Shown here in pieces: positions 18,265-26,762 of a DNA stretch of 64,000 bases (position 1 is its first letter; each line of letters begins with the position of its first letter). The notes beneath the pieces were generated by a model that was not told where the DNA came from, made no database searches, and was given only the letters and a program-made list of their open reading frames with translations. The position numbers were made by a program, and so were the translations under genes. The DNA lies in assembly GCF_000768675.1 (NCBI RefSeq), contig NZ_AVPI01000001.1, forward strand, positions 124,001 through 188,000. The letters run 5' to 3'. Origin of the DNA: Knoellia flava TL1. GTDB lineage: Bacteria; Actinomycetota; Actinomycetes; Actinomycetales; Dermatophilaceae.

Positions 18265-18295
18265 GTCCGGACCCAACGCGGTGGCGAGGGGTGCG

Positions 18296-18320
18296 CATTC
18301 CGGGGGCGGACGGCATACGC
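18296..18320 (+). repeat. Intergenic repeat, type B, containing CGGCATAC
   Basis: Nearly identical (22 of 24 aligned bases) to the reverse complement of 33544-33568. Core GGGCGGACGGCATACGC. It lies between divergent genes, eight bases before the ATG at 18328. Confidence 0.65.
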
Positions 18321-18327
18321 TCGGTTC

Positions 18328-18672
18328 ATGAGCCACAGGGTCTTCGGCATGCCCGTCGCGTCGGTCTACCCGCACTACGTGGCGAAGGCCGAGAAGAAGG
18401 GCCGAACGCAGGCGGAGGTCGACGAGGTCATCCGGTGGCTCACCGGCTTCGACGACACCGAGCTGCAGCGACATCTCGACGAGGAGACGACGTTCGAGAA
18501 CTTCTTCGCGCAGGCCGACCTCAACCCGCACGCCTCGCTCATCACCGGCTCCGTCTGCGGGGTCAAGGTGCAGGAGGTCGAGGACCCGCTCATGCGGCGG
18601 ATCCGCTACCTCGACAAGCTCGTCGACGAGCTCGCCAAGGGCCGCCCGATGGAGAAGGTCCTGCGCGGCTGA
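18328..18672 (+). CDS. DUF2200 family protein
   Basis: 114 residues matching the DUF2200 family: [25 protein letters not shown] in the N-terminal half and the VIRWLTGF block, with [10 protein letters not shown] before the conserved [19 protein letters not shown]. It is a small soluble protein of unknown function found across bacteria, often annotated from genomics only. It starts at the ATG at 18328 just after the repeat and ends 75 bases before tRNA-Phe. Confidence 0.88.
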   Translation: MSHRVFGMPVASVYPHYVAKAEKKGRTQAEVDEVIRWLTGFDDTELQRHLDEETTFENFFAQADLNPHASLITGSVCGVKVQEVEDPLMRRIRYLDKLVDELAKGRPMEKVLRG

Positions 18673-18677
18673 GCGGA

Positions 18678-18707
18678 TTCGGACGGGCTCGGACCGTGGG
18701 TTATAGT
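18678..18707 (+). promoter_or_regulatory. Promoter of tRNA-Phe
   Basis: TTCGGA (18678-18683), an 18-base spacer and TATAGT (18702-18707) precede tRNA-Phe by 39 bases. Confidence 0.5.
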
Positions 18708-18746
18708 TGCCGTCGCGTCAGGGCGACCTGGCGCATGTTCCACCCC

Positions 18747-18820
18747 GGCCAGGTAGCTCAGTTGGTACGAGCGTCCGACTGAAAATCGGAAGGTCGACGG
18801 TTCGACCCCGTCCCTGGCCA
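18747..18820 (+). tRNA. tRNA-Phe (GAA)
   Basis: Acceptor GGCCAGG/CCTGGCC, D-arm GCTCAGTTGGTA, anticodon stem TCCGA/TCGGA with loop CTGAAAA (anticodon GAA), and T-arm with GGTTCGACC. Unlike the other two tRNA genes here, a CCA follows in the DNA (18821-18823). Confidence 0.95.
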
Positions 18821-18825
18821 CCACC

Positions 18826-18867
18826 ACGAAACCGCAGGTATGCCGTCCGGCACGCCTGCGGTTTCGT
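18826..18867 (+). terminator. Hairpin after tRNA-Phe with octamer in its loop
   Basis: ACGAAACCGCAGG (18826-18838) pairs with CCTGCGGTTTCGT (18855-18867). The 16-base loop contains TATGCCG of the recurrent octamer, whose first G closes the stem. Confidence 0.75.
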
Positions 18868-18893
18868 CGTTCCGCGGTCGGTCGGCCGGTGGC

Positions 18894-19523
18894 TCAGGCC
18901 GGCGGGTAGGCGCTGCGGCGCAGCAACCGCGCGAGGTGGGCGGCGTTGGCCGCGAGCGTCGCCGTCGTCGAGGCGGTCTTCTCGGGCGTCTCGTCGAGGT
19001 CCTTGTAGTCGGTCGTGTGCATCGCCTCGCCGTTCCAGTACGTCACCCCACCGGCCGGGATGGTGAAGCCGACGTCGTTGAGGGCCTGGAAGAGCGTGGC
19101 GGAGATGGCGTGAGCGCCGTCCTCGTTGCCGGTGACGACCGCGGCGGCGACCCTGCCGTAGGTCCGCGGCTGCCCGGCGTCGTTGGTGTCGGAGAGCTCG
19201 GCGTCGAGACGCTCGAGCACCCGCTGGGCGACGCTCGAGTGCTGGCCCATCCACGTCGGCGTGCCGAGGACGAAGATGTCGGCGGCAAGGATGCGCTCGC
19301 GCAGGGCCGGCCACTCGTCCCCCTCCCCCATGTCCGACTCGACGCCGGGGCGCAGGTCGTGGTCGACGGCACGGACGAGCTCGCCCTCGACGCCGTGCTC
19401 ACCCATCGCGTCGAGCAGCTGCTGGGTGAGCAGGTCGGTGCTCGACGGCTCGGGGCTCGGCTTGAGGCTGCAGGTCAGGGCGAAGGCGCACAGGCGGGCG
19501 GTGTCGGTGTCAGTGTCGGTCAT
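18894..19523 (-). CDS. Flavodoxin family / NADPH-dependent FMN-reductase-like protein
   Basis: 209 residues. FALTCSLKPSPEPSSTDLL near the N-terminus is the phosphate-binding loop of the flavodoxin-like FMN reductase fold, and LGTPTWMGQHSSVAQRVLERLD is the isoalloxazine-side loop. VVTGNEDGAH and AGGVTYWNGEAM follow. Proteins of this type reduce quinones, azo compounds or FMN with NAD(P)H. I chose the ATG at 19523, with an acidic MTDTDTD start. It is transcribed away from WhiB, from an intergenic gap of 87 bases. Confidence 0.85.
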   Translation of the reverse strand: MTDTDTDTARLCAFALTCSLKPSPEPSSTDLLTQQLLDAMGEHGVEGELVRAVDHDLRPGVESDMGEGDEWPALRERILAADIFVLGTPTWMGQHSSVAQRVLERLDAELSDTNDAGQPRTYGRVAAAVVTGNEDGAHAISATLFQALNDVGFTIPAGGVTYWNGEAMHTTDYKDLDETPEKTASTTATLAANAAHLARLLRRSAYPPA

Positions 19524-19610
19524 GTCGGGCAGGTACCCGACATCGACGTGGCGCACACGTGCGAGCACGCGTGCCACTCGGGCGTGCACTCACCAGCAGG
19601 CGGAGGGGCG

Positions 19611-19910
19611 TCAGGACGCGTCCGCCACTTGGCGCCGGCTCCGCAGGAGCTCGCGCTCCGAGGCGGTCGTCCCACCCCACACCCCGAAGTCCTCCACGGC
19701 CAGCGCGTGCTCCAGACACTGCACCCTGACGGGACAGCCACGACAGACGGCCTTGGCCGTCTCGGAGCGGGTGGCCCGCTCCCGACCGCGAACCTCCTCG
19801 AAGTCGAAGAATGCGGCGACCGACAGGGTCCGGCACCTGCCCCGGTCCTGCCACTCGTAGGCGTCGAGCAGTGGCTTGGGCAGTCTCGCGATGTCACGGT
19901 CCCGTCGCAT
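19611..19910 (-). CDS. WhiB-family Fe-S transcriptional regulator
   Basis: 99 residues with the four-cysteine WhiB cluster: one cysteine in DRGRCRT, CRGC in the middle and a fourth in VQCLEHAL. The conserved GVWGGTTASERE turn and a basic C-terminus (LRSRRQ) follow. WhiB proteins bind a [4Fe-4S] cluster, sense redox state or NO, and act with the principal sigma factor. The start at 19910 is supported by GGAGGAG seven bases upstream; a longer frame to 20087 is unsupported. It diverges from the GAF-ANTAR gene. Confidence 0.93.
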   Translation of the reverse strand: MRRDRDIARLPKPLLDAYEWQDRGRCRTLSVAAFFDFEEVRGRERATRSETAKAVCRGCPVRVQCLEHALAVEDFGVWGGTTASERELLRSRRQVADAS

Positions 19911-20136
19911 GGTGCGCTCCTCCGGTGGTCGTCGGGCGAGGCCTGTCACGTCCTTGCCCGGCGGGCCCCACCGGCAAACACCCTGCTCAGCCGCCGGAAA
20001 TCGGGCCGCCGACCGACACGAAGGGTTGTGTCCCGAACTGCCGCTCGCCTTGTATAGGCTCCTGCTCGCGGGAGCGTCAGCGGCCAAACCACGAGCCGGT
20101 CGGACGAGCCGTCGTCTTCCTCCGGAGCAGTCACCG

Positions 20137-20850
20137 ATGACATCCTCTGTCCCGGCGCCCTCGGGCGAGTTCGACCCCGGCGTGGCTCGTGAGCTGGCCG
20201 AGCTCGCCCAGGCCCTCCAGGCCGAAGGTGGCCGTCAGGGAACCCTCCAGACCGTGTGCGAGCTGGCCGTGAAGGTCATCGTCGCCGACCACGCCTCGAT
20301 CACCGTCCGGACCCAGAGCGGGTTCCGCACCGTCGCCACGACGAGCGACCTGCCCGAGGTCGTCTCGCAGATCCAGTGCGAGACGGGTGAGGGACCCTGT
20401 GTCGACGCTGCGGACGAGCACGCCACATGGGTCACGGGCGACCTCGCCGCCGAGGCCTGCTGGCCGGAGTTCGGTGCCAGGGTGGCGCGGCATGCAGGGG
20501 TGCACAGCATGTTGTCGAACCGGCTCTTCGTGAGGGACAACGAAGTCGGCTTCCTCAATGCCTTCGCCCACCGTCCCCACGCCTTCGGTGAGTCCGCCGT
20601 CGCCATCTTCGGCGTCTTCGCGGCCCATGCCGCCGTCGCGCTCCTGGCGGCCGAGGAGCAGGAGCGGGCCGACAACCTGGAGATCGCACTGCACAACAGC
20701 CGCCGCATCGGGACGGCGATCGGCATCCTCATGCACGCACGGCGCGTCGACGAGGCCGCCGCGTTCGACCTGCTGCGACGTCAGAGCCAGGACACCAACC
20801 GCAAGCTGTCCGCGATCGCCGAGGACGTGGTCCGCACGGGAGGGCTCTGA
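20137..20850 (+). CDS. GAF and ANTAR domain protein (RNA-binding antiterminator)
   Basis: 237 residues. An N-terminal GAF domain (about 30-165, with ETGEGPCVDA) is followed by an ANTAR domain (about 180-235: NSRRIGTAIGILMHARRVDE... FDLLRRQSQDTNRKL). ANTAR proteins bind paired hexaloop RNA hairpins and prevent transcription termination, with the sensor domain controlling binding. The start at 20137 has GGAG upstream. A similar protein is encoded at 29030. The targets are unknown. Confidence 0.92.
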   Translation: MTSSVPAPSGEFDPGVARELAELAQALQAEGGRQGTLQTVCELAVKVIVADHASITVRTQSGFRTVATTSDLPEVVSQIQCETGEGPCVDAADEHATWVTGDLAAEACWPEFGARVARHAGVHSMLSNRLFVRDNEVGFLNAFAHRPHAFGESAVAIFGVFAAHAAVALLAAEEQERADNLEIALHNSRRIGTAIGILMHARRVDEAAAFDLLRRQSQDTNRKLSAIAEDVVRTGGL

Positions 20851-20881
20851 GTCCGACCCCACCCCGCGGTTGGACGGGGGG

Positions 20882-20911
20882 GACGAGTGGCGGGGTGACG
20901 AGTGGCGGGGT
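20882..20911 (+). repeat. 15-base tandem duplication
   Basis: GACGAGTGGCGGGGT occurs twice in direct tandem in the noncoding stretch after the GAF-ANTAR gene. A similar imperfect 14-base reiteration (GGCGTGGTGACGAC) occurs around 21340-21372. Confidence 0.8.
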
Positions 20912-21050
20912 GACGGCGTGGCGGACCGGGGCGGCTGAGGGTTCAACCGCCCCGGCCCTCCGGGTCGCCCCATGTCCCCAGGACGGACCCGTCCCCTGTC
21001 CTACCCAGCGCCTCGGGCGTCATTCACGGCCCGGCCGAAAGGCCGAGGAG

Positions 21051-21076
21051 GTTTCGGTCTCGAACAACGCGGGTAG
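21051..21076 (+). promoter_or_regulatory. SigB/SigF-type promoter
   Basis: GTTT (21051-21054), a 16-base spacer and GGGTAG (21071-21076). The ATG of the DUF2795 gene at 21085 lies nine bases further, so the mRNA would be almost leaderless. Confidence 0.6.
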
Positions 21077-21084
21077 GCCCAGTC

Positions 21085-21336
21085 ATGGACAGCGACGACG
21101 TCAGCCCACACCAGGACCGCACAGGTGGCTGCAGCGTCGTCGAGTGCATCCCCGCCGCGGTCTTCCCGAGCACCCGTGACCAGCTGCTCGTCGCGCTGGT
21201 GCGGCACCACGCGAGGAGCTCGCTGCTCTGGGAGCTGTCCCGGCTCCCGGAGGGCCGCACGTTCGGCAGCGCTGCCGAGGTGGACGCGACGCTCAACGCA
21301 TCACACCGGGTGGCGACACCGCTCGAACCGTGGTGA
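21085..21336 (+). CDS. DUF2795 family small protein
   Basis: 83 residues. The core PSTRDQLLVALVRHHARSSL followed by LSRLPEGRTFGSAAEVDATL has the DUF2795 pattern (a helical region, then a short LP..RTF/YxSxAEV motif). These small acidic-to-neutral proteins are often in actinobacterial stress regulons, and no activity is known. No ribosome-binding site precedes the ATG, which fits the nearly leaderless transcript predicted from the SigB/SigF-type promoter just upstream. The adjacent convergent gene encodes that type of sigma factor. Confidence 0.75.
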   Translation: MDSDDVSPHQDRTGGCSVVECIPAAVFPSTRDQLLVALVRHHARSSLLWELSRLPEGRTFGSAAEVDATLNASHRVATPLEPW

Positions 21337-21423
21337 CGAGGGCGTGGTGACGACGGCGTGGTGACGACGCCGGTACTGACCACGCCCGTGGCGCGGACGC
21401 CCGTGGCGACGAAGGGCTGACCT

Positions 21424-22209
21424 TCAGGCGGCGGGCTCCATCGAGCACCGCAGCCGGCGCAGGATCCCGGACAGCAGCCTGGACACCTGCATCTGGCTGA
21501 CACCGAGCACCGCTCCGATCTCCGACTGGGTGCACTCCTCCACGAACCGCAGCCGGACGATCTCACGCTCCCGGTCGGTGAGCTGGGCGAGGGCGTGCCT
21601 CAGGGCGTCGCGGACCACGAGGCGGTCAGCCTCGTCCTCGCCGTCGACACCGACGTCGAACGTGCGCACGTCGCGGCCGGGCACATCGAGGGAATGGGCG
21701 TGGTAGGCCGTGGCACACGCCGCCGTCTCGTCGAGCTCGGCGAGGTCGAGGGCGAGCCGCTCCGCGAGCTCGGCGCGGCTGGGCTCACGCGACAGCTCGT
21801 GGCGCAGGTCCTCCTCCGCGGCCAGCAGCTGGACCCGCCGCTCCTGCAGGCGGCGGGGTGGCCGCACCGCCCAGCCACGGTCACGGAAGTAGCGCTTGAC
21901 CTCACCCGAGACGGTGGGCACGGCATACGCGGCGAAGCTGTGTCCGCGACCGGGCCGGTATCCGCGGACGGCCTTGACCAGGGCCATCCGCGCGACCTGG
22001 AGGAGGTCGTCGTCCTCGATGCCACGTCCGCTGTAGCGGCGCGCCACCATGTCGGCGAGGTCGAGGCTGAGCAGTACGGCCTCCTGCCGGCAGCGCTCGG
22101 TCTCGCGGGCGGAGCACCCGTCGAGCCCCTCGAGGAGCCGCTCGGCTCGCGCGCATCGTTCGTCGCGTGACTCGGTGGCGGGCAGGGGATGCAGGGTCGT
22201 CACGGTCAT
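21424..22209 (-). CDS. SigB/SigF/SigG-family RNA polymerase sigma factor
   Basis: 261 residues with sigma-70 regions 2, 3 and 4. DDDLLQVARMALVKAVRGY is region 2, YAVPTVSGEVKRYFRDRGW continues it, and RLQERRVQLLAAEEDLRHEL is region 3. The C-terminal QLTDREREIVRLRF and the HTH SEIGAVLGVSQMQVSRLLS are region 4. This is the group 3 general stress class (SigF of mycobacteria, SigB of Bacillus). No anti-sigma gene is adjacent, so control may come from elsewhere. The ATG at 22209 was chosen as the first with plausible length; the frame continues upstream. GTTT/GGGTAG promoters cluster around it. Confidence 0.92.
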   Translation of the reverse strand: MTVTTLHPLPATESRDERCARAERLLEGLDGCSARETERCRQEAVLLSLDLADMVARRYSGRGIEDDDLLQVARMALVKAVRGYRPGRGHSFAAYAVPTVSGEVKRYFRDRGWAVRPPRRLQERRVQLLAAEEDLRHELSREPSRAELAERLALDLAELDETAACATAYHAHSLDVPGRDVRTFDVGVDGEDEADRLVVRDALRHALAQLTDREREIVRLRFVEECTQSEIGAVLGVSQMQVSRLLSGILRRLRCSMEPAA

Positions 22210-22377
22210 GGCGGCGTCGTCCTTCGATCGAGGAATGGCGCCTGTGTTGGACCATGGATGTGAACGTGTGCCTCCATCCGAACACCGTCGGCGCAGACCA
22301 TCCACACCGGAAACGAACGATGAGGGCCGCAAAACGAAGCAACCGGACGAATCGTCGACGGACGCGACGCGGGCATG

Positions 22378-22959
22378 CTAAGGCGCCGCGGGCTCCGCGA
22401 AACCCGGGTGCCGGGACCCGGCCTTCTTCCCGATGGCGAGGTGTCCGCCGAGGTACCCGGACGCCGCGGTCACGGCGGCCGCGGCCAGGGAGAGCCCCAC
22501 GCCGGCCGATCGCGACCCCGCTCGGCGGGCGGCCAGCGACGCTCCGAAGAGCCCGACGGCGACCCCGTTGAGCGACGCGTGGAGGGCACCGGTCCGGGAG
22601 TCCGGTCGGTCGAGCCGACGCCACTCGGCGAGACCGGTCACCGCTGCCGGGGCCGCGCTCAGCAGGCCCAGCGCGACCAGGGCGTCGGCCGCGGACTCCT
22701 CGGACGCTCGGCCGCGCAGGTCGAGGGCGAGGCTCGACGCCCAGAAGCCGATGGGAAGGTCGGTGAGGAAGGGGTGCAGCGCATGCCCGACGGGGATCCC
22801 ACGCAGCCACGAGTCGACGGCACCCTCGGGCAGCGCCCGTGCCACCCGGCCGACCGCCGCGACCAGCCCGTCGAGGCCGGGAGCGGACTCGAGACGGCGC
22901 ATCGCCGACACCGCCATGGAGGACCCGTCGGCAGGTACGGGCAGTGGTTCGGTCGTCAC
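22378..22959 (-). CDS. DUF2231 domain membrane protein
   Basis: 193 residues from a GTG with an AGGCGG site upstream. The middle has GHALHPFLTDLPIGFWASSLALDL, the conserved HP..D segment of DUF2231, and then three more hydrophobic helices. A C-terminal GGHLAIGKKAG (GGxLVY-type) motif follows. DUF2231 proteins are small four-helix membrane proteins, sometimes haem-linked, and common in stress regulons. A SigB/SigF-type promoter lies at 22989-23014 directly upstream. Confidence 0.85.
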   Translation of the reverse strand: MTTEPLPVPADGSSMAVSAMRRLESAPGLDGLVAAVGRVARALPEGAVDSWLRGIPVGHALHPFLTDLPIGFWASSLALDLRGRASEESAADALVALGLLSAAPAAVTGLAEWRRLDRPDSRTGALHASLNGVAVGLFGASLAARRAGSRSAGVGLSLAAAAVTAASGYLGGHLAIGKKAGSRHPGFAEPAAP

Positions 22960-22988
22960 GTGGGCCGCCTTTCGAGGTTGCGCTCGAC

Positions 22989-23014
22989 CTACCCCCCGAC
23001 GGAGGGAGCCAAAC
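22989..23014 (-). promoter_or_regulatory. SigB/SigF-type promoter for the DUF2231 gene
   Basis: On the minus strand, GTTT (23014-23011), a 16-base spacer and GGGTAG (22994-22989). It precedes the GTG at 22959 by about 30 bases. Confidence 0.55.
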
Positions 23015-23020
23015 GCGGGT

Positions 23021-23046
23021 GTTTGAAGAGGTCGGTCGCAGGGCAA
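23021..23046 (+). promoter_or_regulatory. Weak SigB/SigF-like promoter, divergent
   Basis: GTTT (23021-23024), a 16-base spacer and GGGCAA (23041-23046), two changes from GGGTAG. It could serve the FAD oxidoreductase gene at 23173. Confidence 0.3.
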
Positions 23047-23172
23047 CCAGACGGTGCGGCCATGTGCTGGACTACGAGAGCGTGCCCTCCGCAGACCGGG
23101 GCGTGGCCGCGCCACAGATGGCCGTGACCGGTCGGGACGCGACAGCAACGACGACGAGAAGAGGCGGAAACT

Positions 23173-24795
23173 GTGGGATCCGGCGGACTTCCGGACATCG
23201 TGGACGCCGTGGTCATCGGTGCCGGACCCAACGGTCTCGTGGCGGCCAACGCCCTCGCCGACGCCGGGTGGGACGTGCTCGTCCTCGAGGCCCAGGACAC
23301 GATCGGTGGGGCTGTGCGCAGTGCCGAAGTCATCGCACCGGGCTACGTCACCGACCTCTTCAGCGCGTTCTACCCACTCGCCGCAGCCAGTCCGGTCATC
23401 CGTGACCTGCACCTCGAGGAGCACGGGCTCGTCTGGCGGCACGCACCCTCGGTCGTCGGTCACGCCTTCCCCGACGGGCGCGCTGCCGTCCTCCACCGCA
23501 CCGTGGAGGACACGGCCGCGGGGCTCGATGCGGACCACCCGGGCGACGGTGACGCCTGGGTCGAGCTGCACCGGCAGTGGACGGCCGTCAGGGGGCCGCT
23601 GCTCGACGCGCTCTTCACACCCTTCCCGCCCGTGCGGGCCATGCTGTCCGTGCTGCGCACCCAGCGCGCCGCCGGCCTGCTCGACCTCACCCGACTCGGT
23701 CTCACCCCGGTGCGACGCCTCGGCAGTGAGAACTTCGGGGGCGACGGGGGACCGGCCCTGCTCGCGGGCAACGCGATGCACAGCGACCTGCCGCCCGACG
23801 GCGCAGGGAGCGGCTTCTTCGGGTGGCTGCTGTGCATGCTCGGGCAGGACGTCGGCTTCCCGGTCCCGGAGGGTGGTGCGGGGGTGCTGGCCGACTCGCT
23901 CCGCCGGCGGGCAGAGGCGCGCGGTGCGCAGTTCCGTACCTCGAGCCCGGTGACGTCCGTGACCGTGCGGGGCGGGCGTGCCGTCGGGGTGGAGATCGCC
24001 GGTGGTGGCTCGGTGCGGGCCCGTCGCGCGGTCGTCGCCGACGTCGTCGCCCCGGCGCTCTACGGCGACCTTCTGCCGCGCGACAGCCTGCCCGCCGGTC
24101 TGCTGCGCGACCTCGACCGCTTCGAGTGGGACGGCGGCACGATCAAGGTCAACTGGGCCCTCGACGCCCCCGTCCCGTGGCGGGCACCGGGACTCGCGGG
24201 CGCGGGCACCGTGCACCTGGGCGTCGACAACGACGGCCTGCTCGAGGCGGCCAAGGACATTGCGCTCGGGCGTGTCCCCGAGCACCCCTTCCTGCTCTTC
24301 GGCCAGATGACGACAGCGGACCCGAGCCGCTCCCCCGCCGGCACCGAGTCGGCGTGGGCCTACACCCACGTCCCCAGCGGTCTGGAGTGGCAGCCCGATG
24401 CCCTCGCCCGCCACGTCGACCGGATGCGGACGAGCGTCGAGGAGGTCGCCCCCGGCTTCGCGGACCACCTCGTCGGCGAGCACGTGCAGTCACCAGCCCT
24501 CCTCGAGGAGTGGGACGCCAACCTCGTCGGCGGCGCCATCAACGGCGGCACCTCCGGTCTCCACCAGCAGCTCGTGCTGCGACCGACACCCGGCCTCGGG
24601 CGACCCGAGACACCCATCGAGGGGCTCTTCCTCGCGAGCGCGTCCGCCCATCCCGGCGGCGGCGTCCACGGCGCCTGCGGCTGGAACGCCGCCCGTGCCG
24701 CCCTCGCCACCCAGAGAACCGGCCGCCGGCTGCGGCGCGCCCTCGTCGGCACGGCGTGGGAGCGCGTGCTGCGCGACCCGAGGAGCCCACGATGA
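23173..24795 (+). CDS. CrtI-like NAD(P)/FAD-dependent oxidoreductase
   Basis: 540 residues. It begins with DAVVIGAGPNGLVAANALADAGW and EAQDTIGGAVRS, the FAD-binding fold of the phytoene desaturase-like (COG1233) family. Its C-terminal end has the family signature: GLFLASASAHPGGGVHGACG, then W and N. There are no carotenoid genes nearby, so the substrate is not a known carotenoid, and many actinobacterial members of this family are unassigned. It starts at GTG 23173 with AGAGG upstream. The SDR-type gene follows by a four-base overlap (ATGA). Confidence 0.87.
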   Translation: MGSGGLPDIVDAVVIGAGPNGLVAANALADAGWDVLVLEAQDTIGGAVRSAEVIAPGYVTDLFSAFYPLAAASPVIRDLHLEEHGLVWRHAPSVVGHAFPDGRAAVLHRTVEDTAAGLDADHPGDGDAWVELHRQWTAVRGPLLDALFTPFPPVRAMLSVLRTQRAAGLLDLTRLGLTPVRRLGSENFGGDGGPALLAGNAMHSDLPPDGAGSGFFGWLLCMLGQDVGFPVPEGGAGVLADSLRRRAEARGAQFRTSSPVTSVTVRGGRAVGVEIAGGGSVRARRAVVADVVAPALYGDLLPRDSLPAGLLRDLDRFEWDGGTIKVNWALDAPVPWRAPGLAGAGTVHLGVDNDGLLEAAKDIALGRVPEHPFLLFGQMTTADPSRSPAGTESAWAYTHVPSGLEWQPDALARHVDRMRTSVEEVAPGFADHLVGEHVQSPALLEEWDANLVGGAINGGTSGLHQQLVLRPTPGLGRPETPIEGLFLASASAHPGGGVHGACGWNAARAALATQRTGRRLRRALVGTAWERVLRDPRSPR

Positions 24796-26219
24796 CCCCC
24801 ACCGCACCAGCGCCCTCAGGGGCGGCCCTCGTCACCGGTGCGTCGAGCGGCATCGGTCTCGCCACCGCCGTGGCGCTCGCCCGGCGAGGGTGGACCGTCG
24901 TCCTCGTCGGCCGCGACCAAGGCACCCTCGAACGCGCGCAGCGGGCGTGCGAGCGCGCCGGCGGGACAGCCGTCGTCGAGGTCGCCGACGTCCGCGACTC
25001 CGACGCCGTCCGCCGCGCCTTCGAGGTCGCCGACGAGCAGCCCGGCGGTCTCGACACCGTGGTCCACTCGGCCGCGACCCTCGCCTACGGCCGCTTCGAG
25101 GACGTGCCCGACGACGTCTTCGAGGCGGCTCTCGACACGACCCTGCTCGGCACGACGCGCGTATGCCGTGAGGCCCTGCGCCGCTTCCGGCCCGCCGGCC
25201 GCGGCCGGCTCGTCGTCATCGGCTCGCTGCTCGGCAAGACCGCGGTCCCCGGGATGTCGAGCTACACGACGTCGAAGTGGGGCCTGCACGGTCTCGTGCG
25301 CTCGCTCCAGCTCGAGAACCGCGACGTGGACGGCATACAGATCTCGCTCGTGTCCCCCGGTGGCGTCGACACACCGGTCTACCAACAGGCAGGGACCTTC
25401 CTCGGCCGTCACGGGCAGCCGCCACCGCCGCGGGCGTCGGCGGCCGACGTCGCCGACGCCGTCCTCGACTGCCTCGACCGGCCCCGACGCGAGGTCAACG
25501 TCGGCGCCGGCAACGCGTTGACGGTGTTCGGCTTCCGGGTGCTGCCCACCGTCTACGACCGCCTGGTGGGTCCGCTCATGACGCGCATCGCGCTGCAGCC
25601 CGGCGAGGGCGTGCCCGACACCCCGGGCAACGTCCTCGAACCACGACCGGAGGGCGAGGCCGTCGACGGCGGCTGGACGCCCCGCAGGACCGGTGCCAGG
25701 GGCACCCGCGAGATGGAGGAGACCATGGTGCACGAGACAGACGAGTCCTCGTCCCCCCAGGGACAGCCGCAGCGACGGACCGTGGCGGCCCCGGCCGGCC
25801 GAGTCTGGGACGTCCTCGCAGACGGGTGGACCTATGCGAACTGGGTCGTGGGGACGGCGCGGATCCGTGCGGTCGACAAGGCATGGCCGGCGCCCGGGTC
25901 ACGCATCCACCACTCCGTGGGTCTCTGGCCGGCCCTGCTCTCGGACACGACGCGTGTCGAGGAGTGCGACGCGGGCCGCCGCCTGCTCCTCACGGCCCGG
26001 GGATGGCCCCTCGGCGAGGCGCGAGTGGAGCTCGTCATCGAGCCGGACGGGCCCGAGAGCTGCACCGTGACCATCACGGAGGACGCGGTCTCGGGACCCG
26101 GAACCCTGCCGCCCCGACTGGTGCGTCAGGCGATGATCCTGCCCCGCAACCACGAGACCCTCAAGCGTCTCGCCTACCTCGCCGAGGGAGCCGCCGCCCC
26201 TCTCGGGGACGGCGACTGA
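24792..26219 (+). CDS. Fused short-chain dehydrogenase and SRPBCC domain protein
   Basis: A 475-residue continuous frame. Residues 1-~250 are a classical SDR: VTGASSGIGLATAVAL, HSAATLAYG, then the catalytic Ser and YTTSK, and LVSPGGVDTP. After a linker comes an SRPBCC (START-like) domain of about 150 residues, with RTVAAPAGRVWDVLADGWTY at its front. These are normally separate genes. Here no stop separates them, but GGAGGA followed by ATG at 25725 could start the SRPBCC part independently. The SDR probably reduces or oxidises a hydrophobic alcohol; SRPBCC domains bind lipids. It overlaps the previous gene by four bases. Confidence 0.8.
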   Translation: MTPTAPAPSGAALVTGASSGIGLATAVALARRGWTVVLVGRDQGTLERAQRACERAGGTAVVEVADVRDSDAVRRAFEVADEQPGGLDTVVHSAATLAYGRFEDVPDDVFEAALDTTLLGTTRVCREALRRFRPAGRGRLVVIGSLLGKTAVPGMSSYTTSKWGLHGLVRSLQLENRDVDGIQISLVSPGGVDTPVYQQAGTFLGRHGQPPPPRASAADVADAVLDCLDRPRREVNVGAGNALTVFGFRVLPTVYDRLVGPLMTRIALQPGEGVPDTPGNVLEPRPEGEAVDGGWTPRRTGARGTREMEETMVHETDESSSPQGQPQRRTVAAPAGRVWDVLADGWTYANWVVGTARIRAVDKAWPAPGSRIHHSVGLWPALLSDTTRVEECDAGRRLLLTARGWPLGEARVELVIEPDGPESCTVTITEDAVSGPGTLPPRLVRQAMILPRNHETLKRLAYLAEGAAAPLGDGD

Positions 26220-26237
26220 CCCTGGCGGATCCTCCGG

Positions 26238-26762
26238 TCAGCGCCCGTCGCGGGCCCGCGACGCGTGCGCGGTGGCGTCGGTGCCCAGACGGCCGTCAGC
26301 GACGGTGTCGCGGCGACGGCTGAGGGCGAGACCGAGCGCCACCATGCCCGCACCGAGGAGGAAGTGCAGCCAGTCGTCGGCCGAGTTCACGGGCACGAAG
26401 TTGGCCGACGAGTCCTTGTCGATGAGCAGGCCGTAGATCCAGAGCAGCAGGTAGATCACCCCGCCGCCGATGAGGTAGGACCGCGCACCCGACCACGTCC
26501 GCGACATGGCGAGCCCGGCGACGCCGAAGAGCAGGTGGACGATGTTGTGCAGGATCGACACCTGGAAGATGCCGAGCAGCATGGCGTCCGAGTCGTGGCT
26601 CGCGAACGTCATGTCGCCGTAGTTCGAGGTGATGCCCGGGACGAACCCGAGCACCCCCACGAGCAGGAAGACGACTCCGACGATCCTCGCGGCCTGCTGG
26701 ACCGCGCTGAGGGTTCTGTCAGGGCGTGAGGTGGTGCGGTCTCGGTCAGGGGTGATGCTCAT
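26238..26762 (-). CDS. DUF4383 membrane protein
   Basis: 174 residues with four membrane helices. GVVFLLVGVLGFVPGIT, then LLGIFQVSILHNIVHLLFGVAGL and a C-terminal DDWLHFLLGAGMVALGL are the DUF4383 pattern, including the conserved HNxxHLxFG. The function is unknown. The ATG at 26762 is set by GAGGAG upstream; a longer frame to 26795 has no such site. CTACCC at 26800-26805 gives GGGTAG on this strand, but I find no GTTT at the right distance. Confidence 0.85.
   Translation of the reverse strand: MSITPDRDRTTSRPDRTLSAVQQAARIVGVVFLLVGVLGFVPGITSNYGDMTFASHDSDAMLLGIFQVSILHNIVHLLFGVAGLAMSRTWSGARSYLIGGGVIYLLLWIYGLLIDKDSSANFVPVNSADDWLHFLLGAGMVALGLALSRRRDTVADGRLGTDATAHASRARDGR

Noticed and set aside
17094-18823. 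tRNA genes as integration sites of a mobile element
   Set aside because: All three tRNA genes are intact, no integrase or duplicated tRNA 3' end lies nearby, and flanking genes are ordinary.
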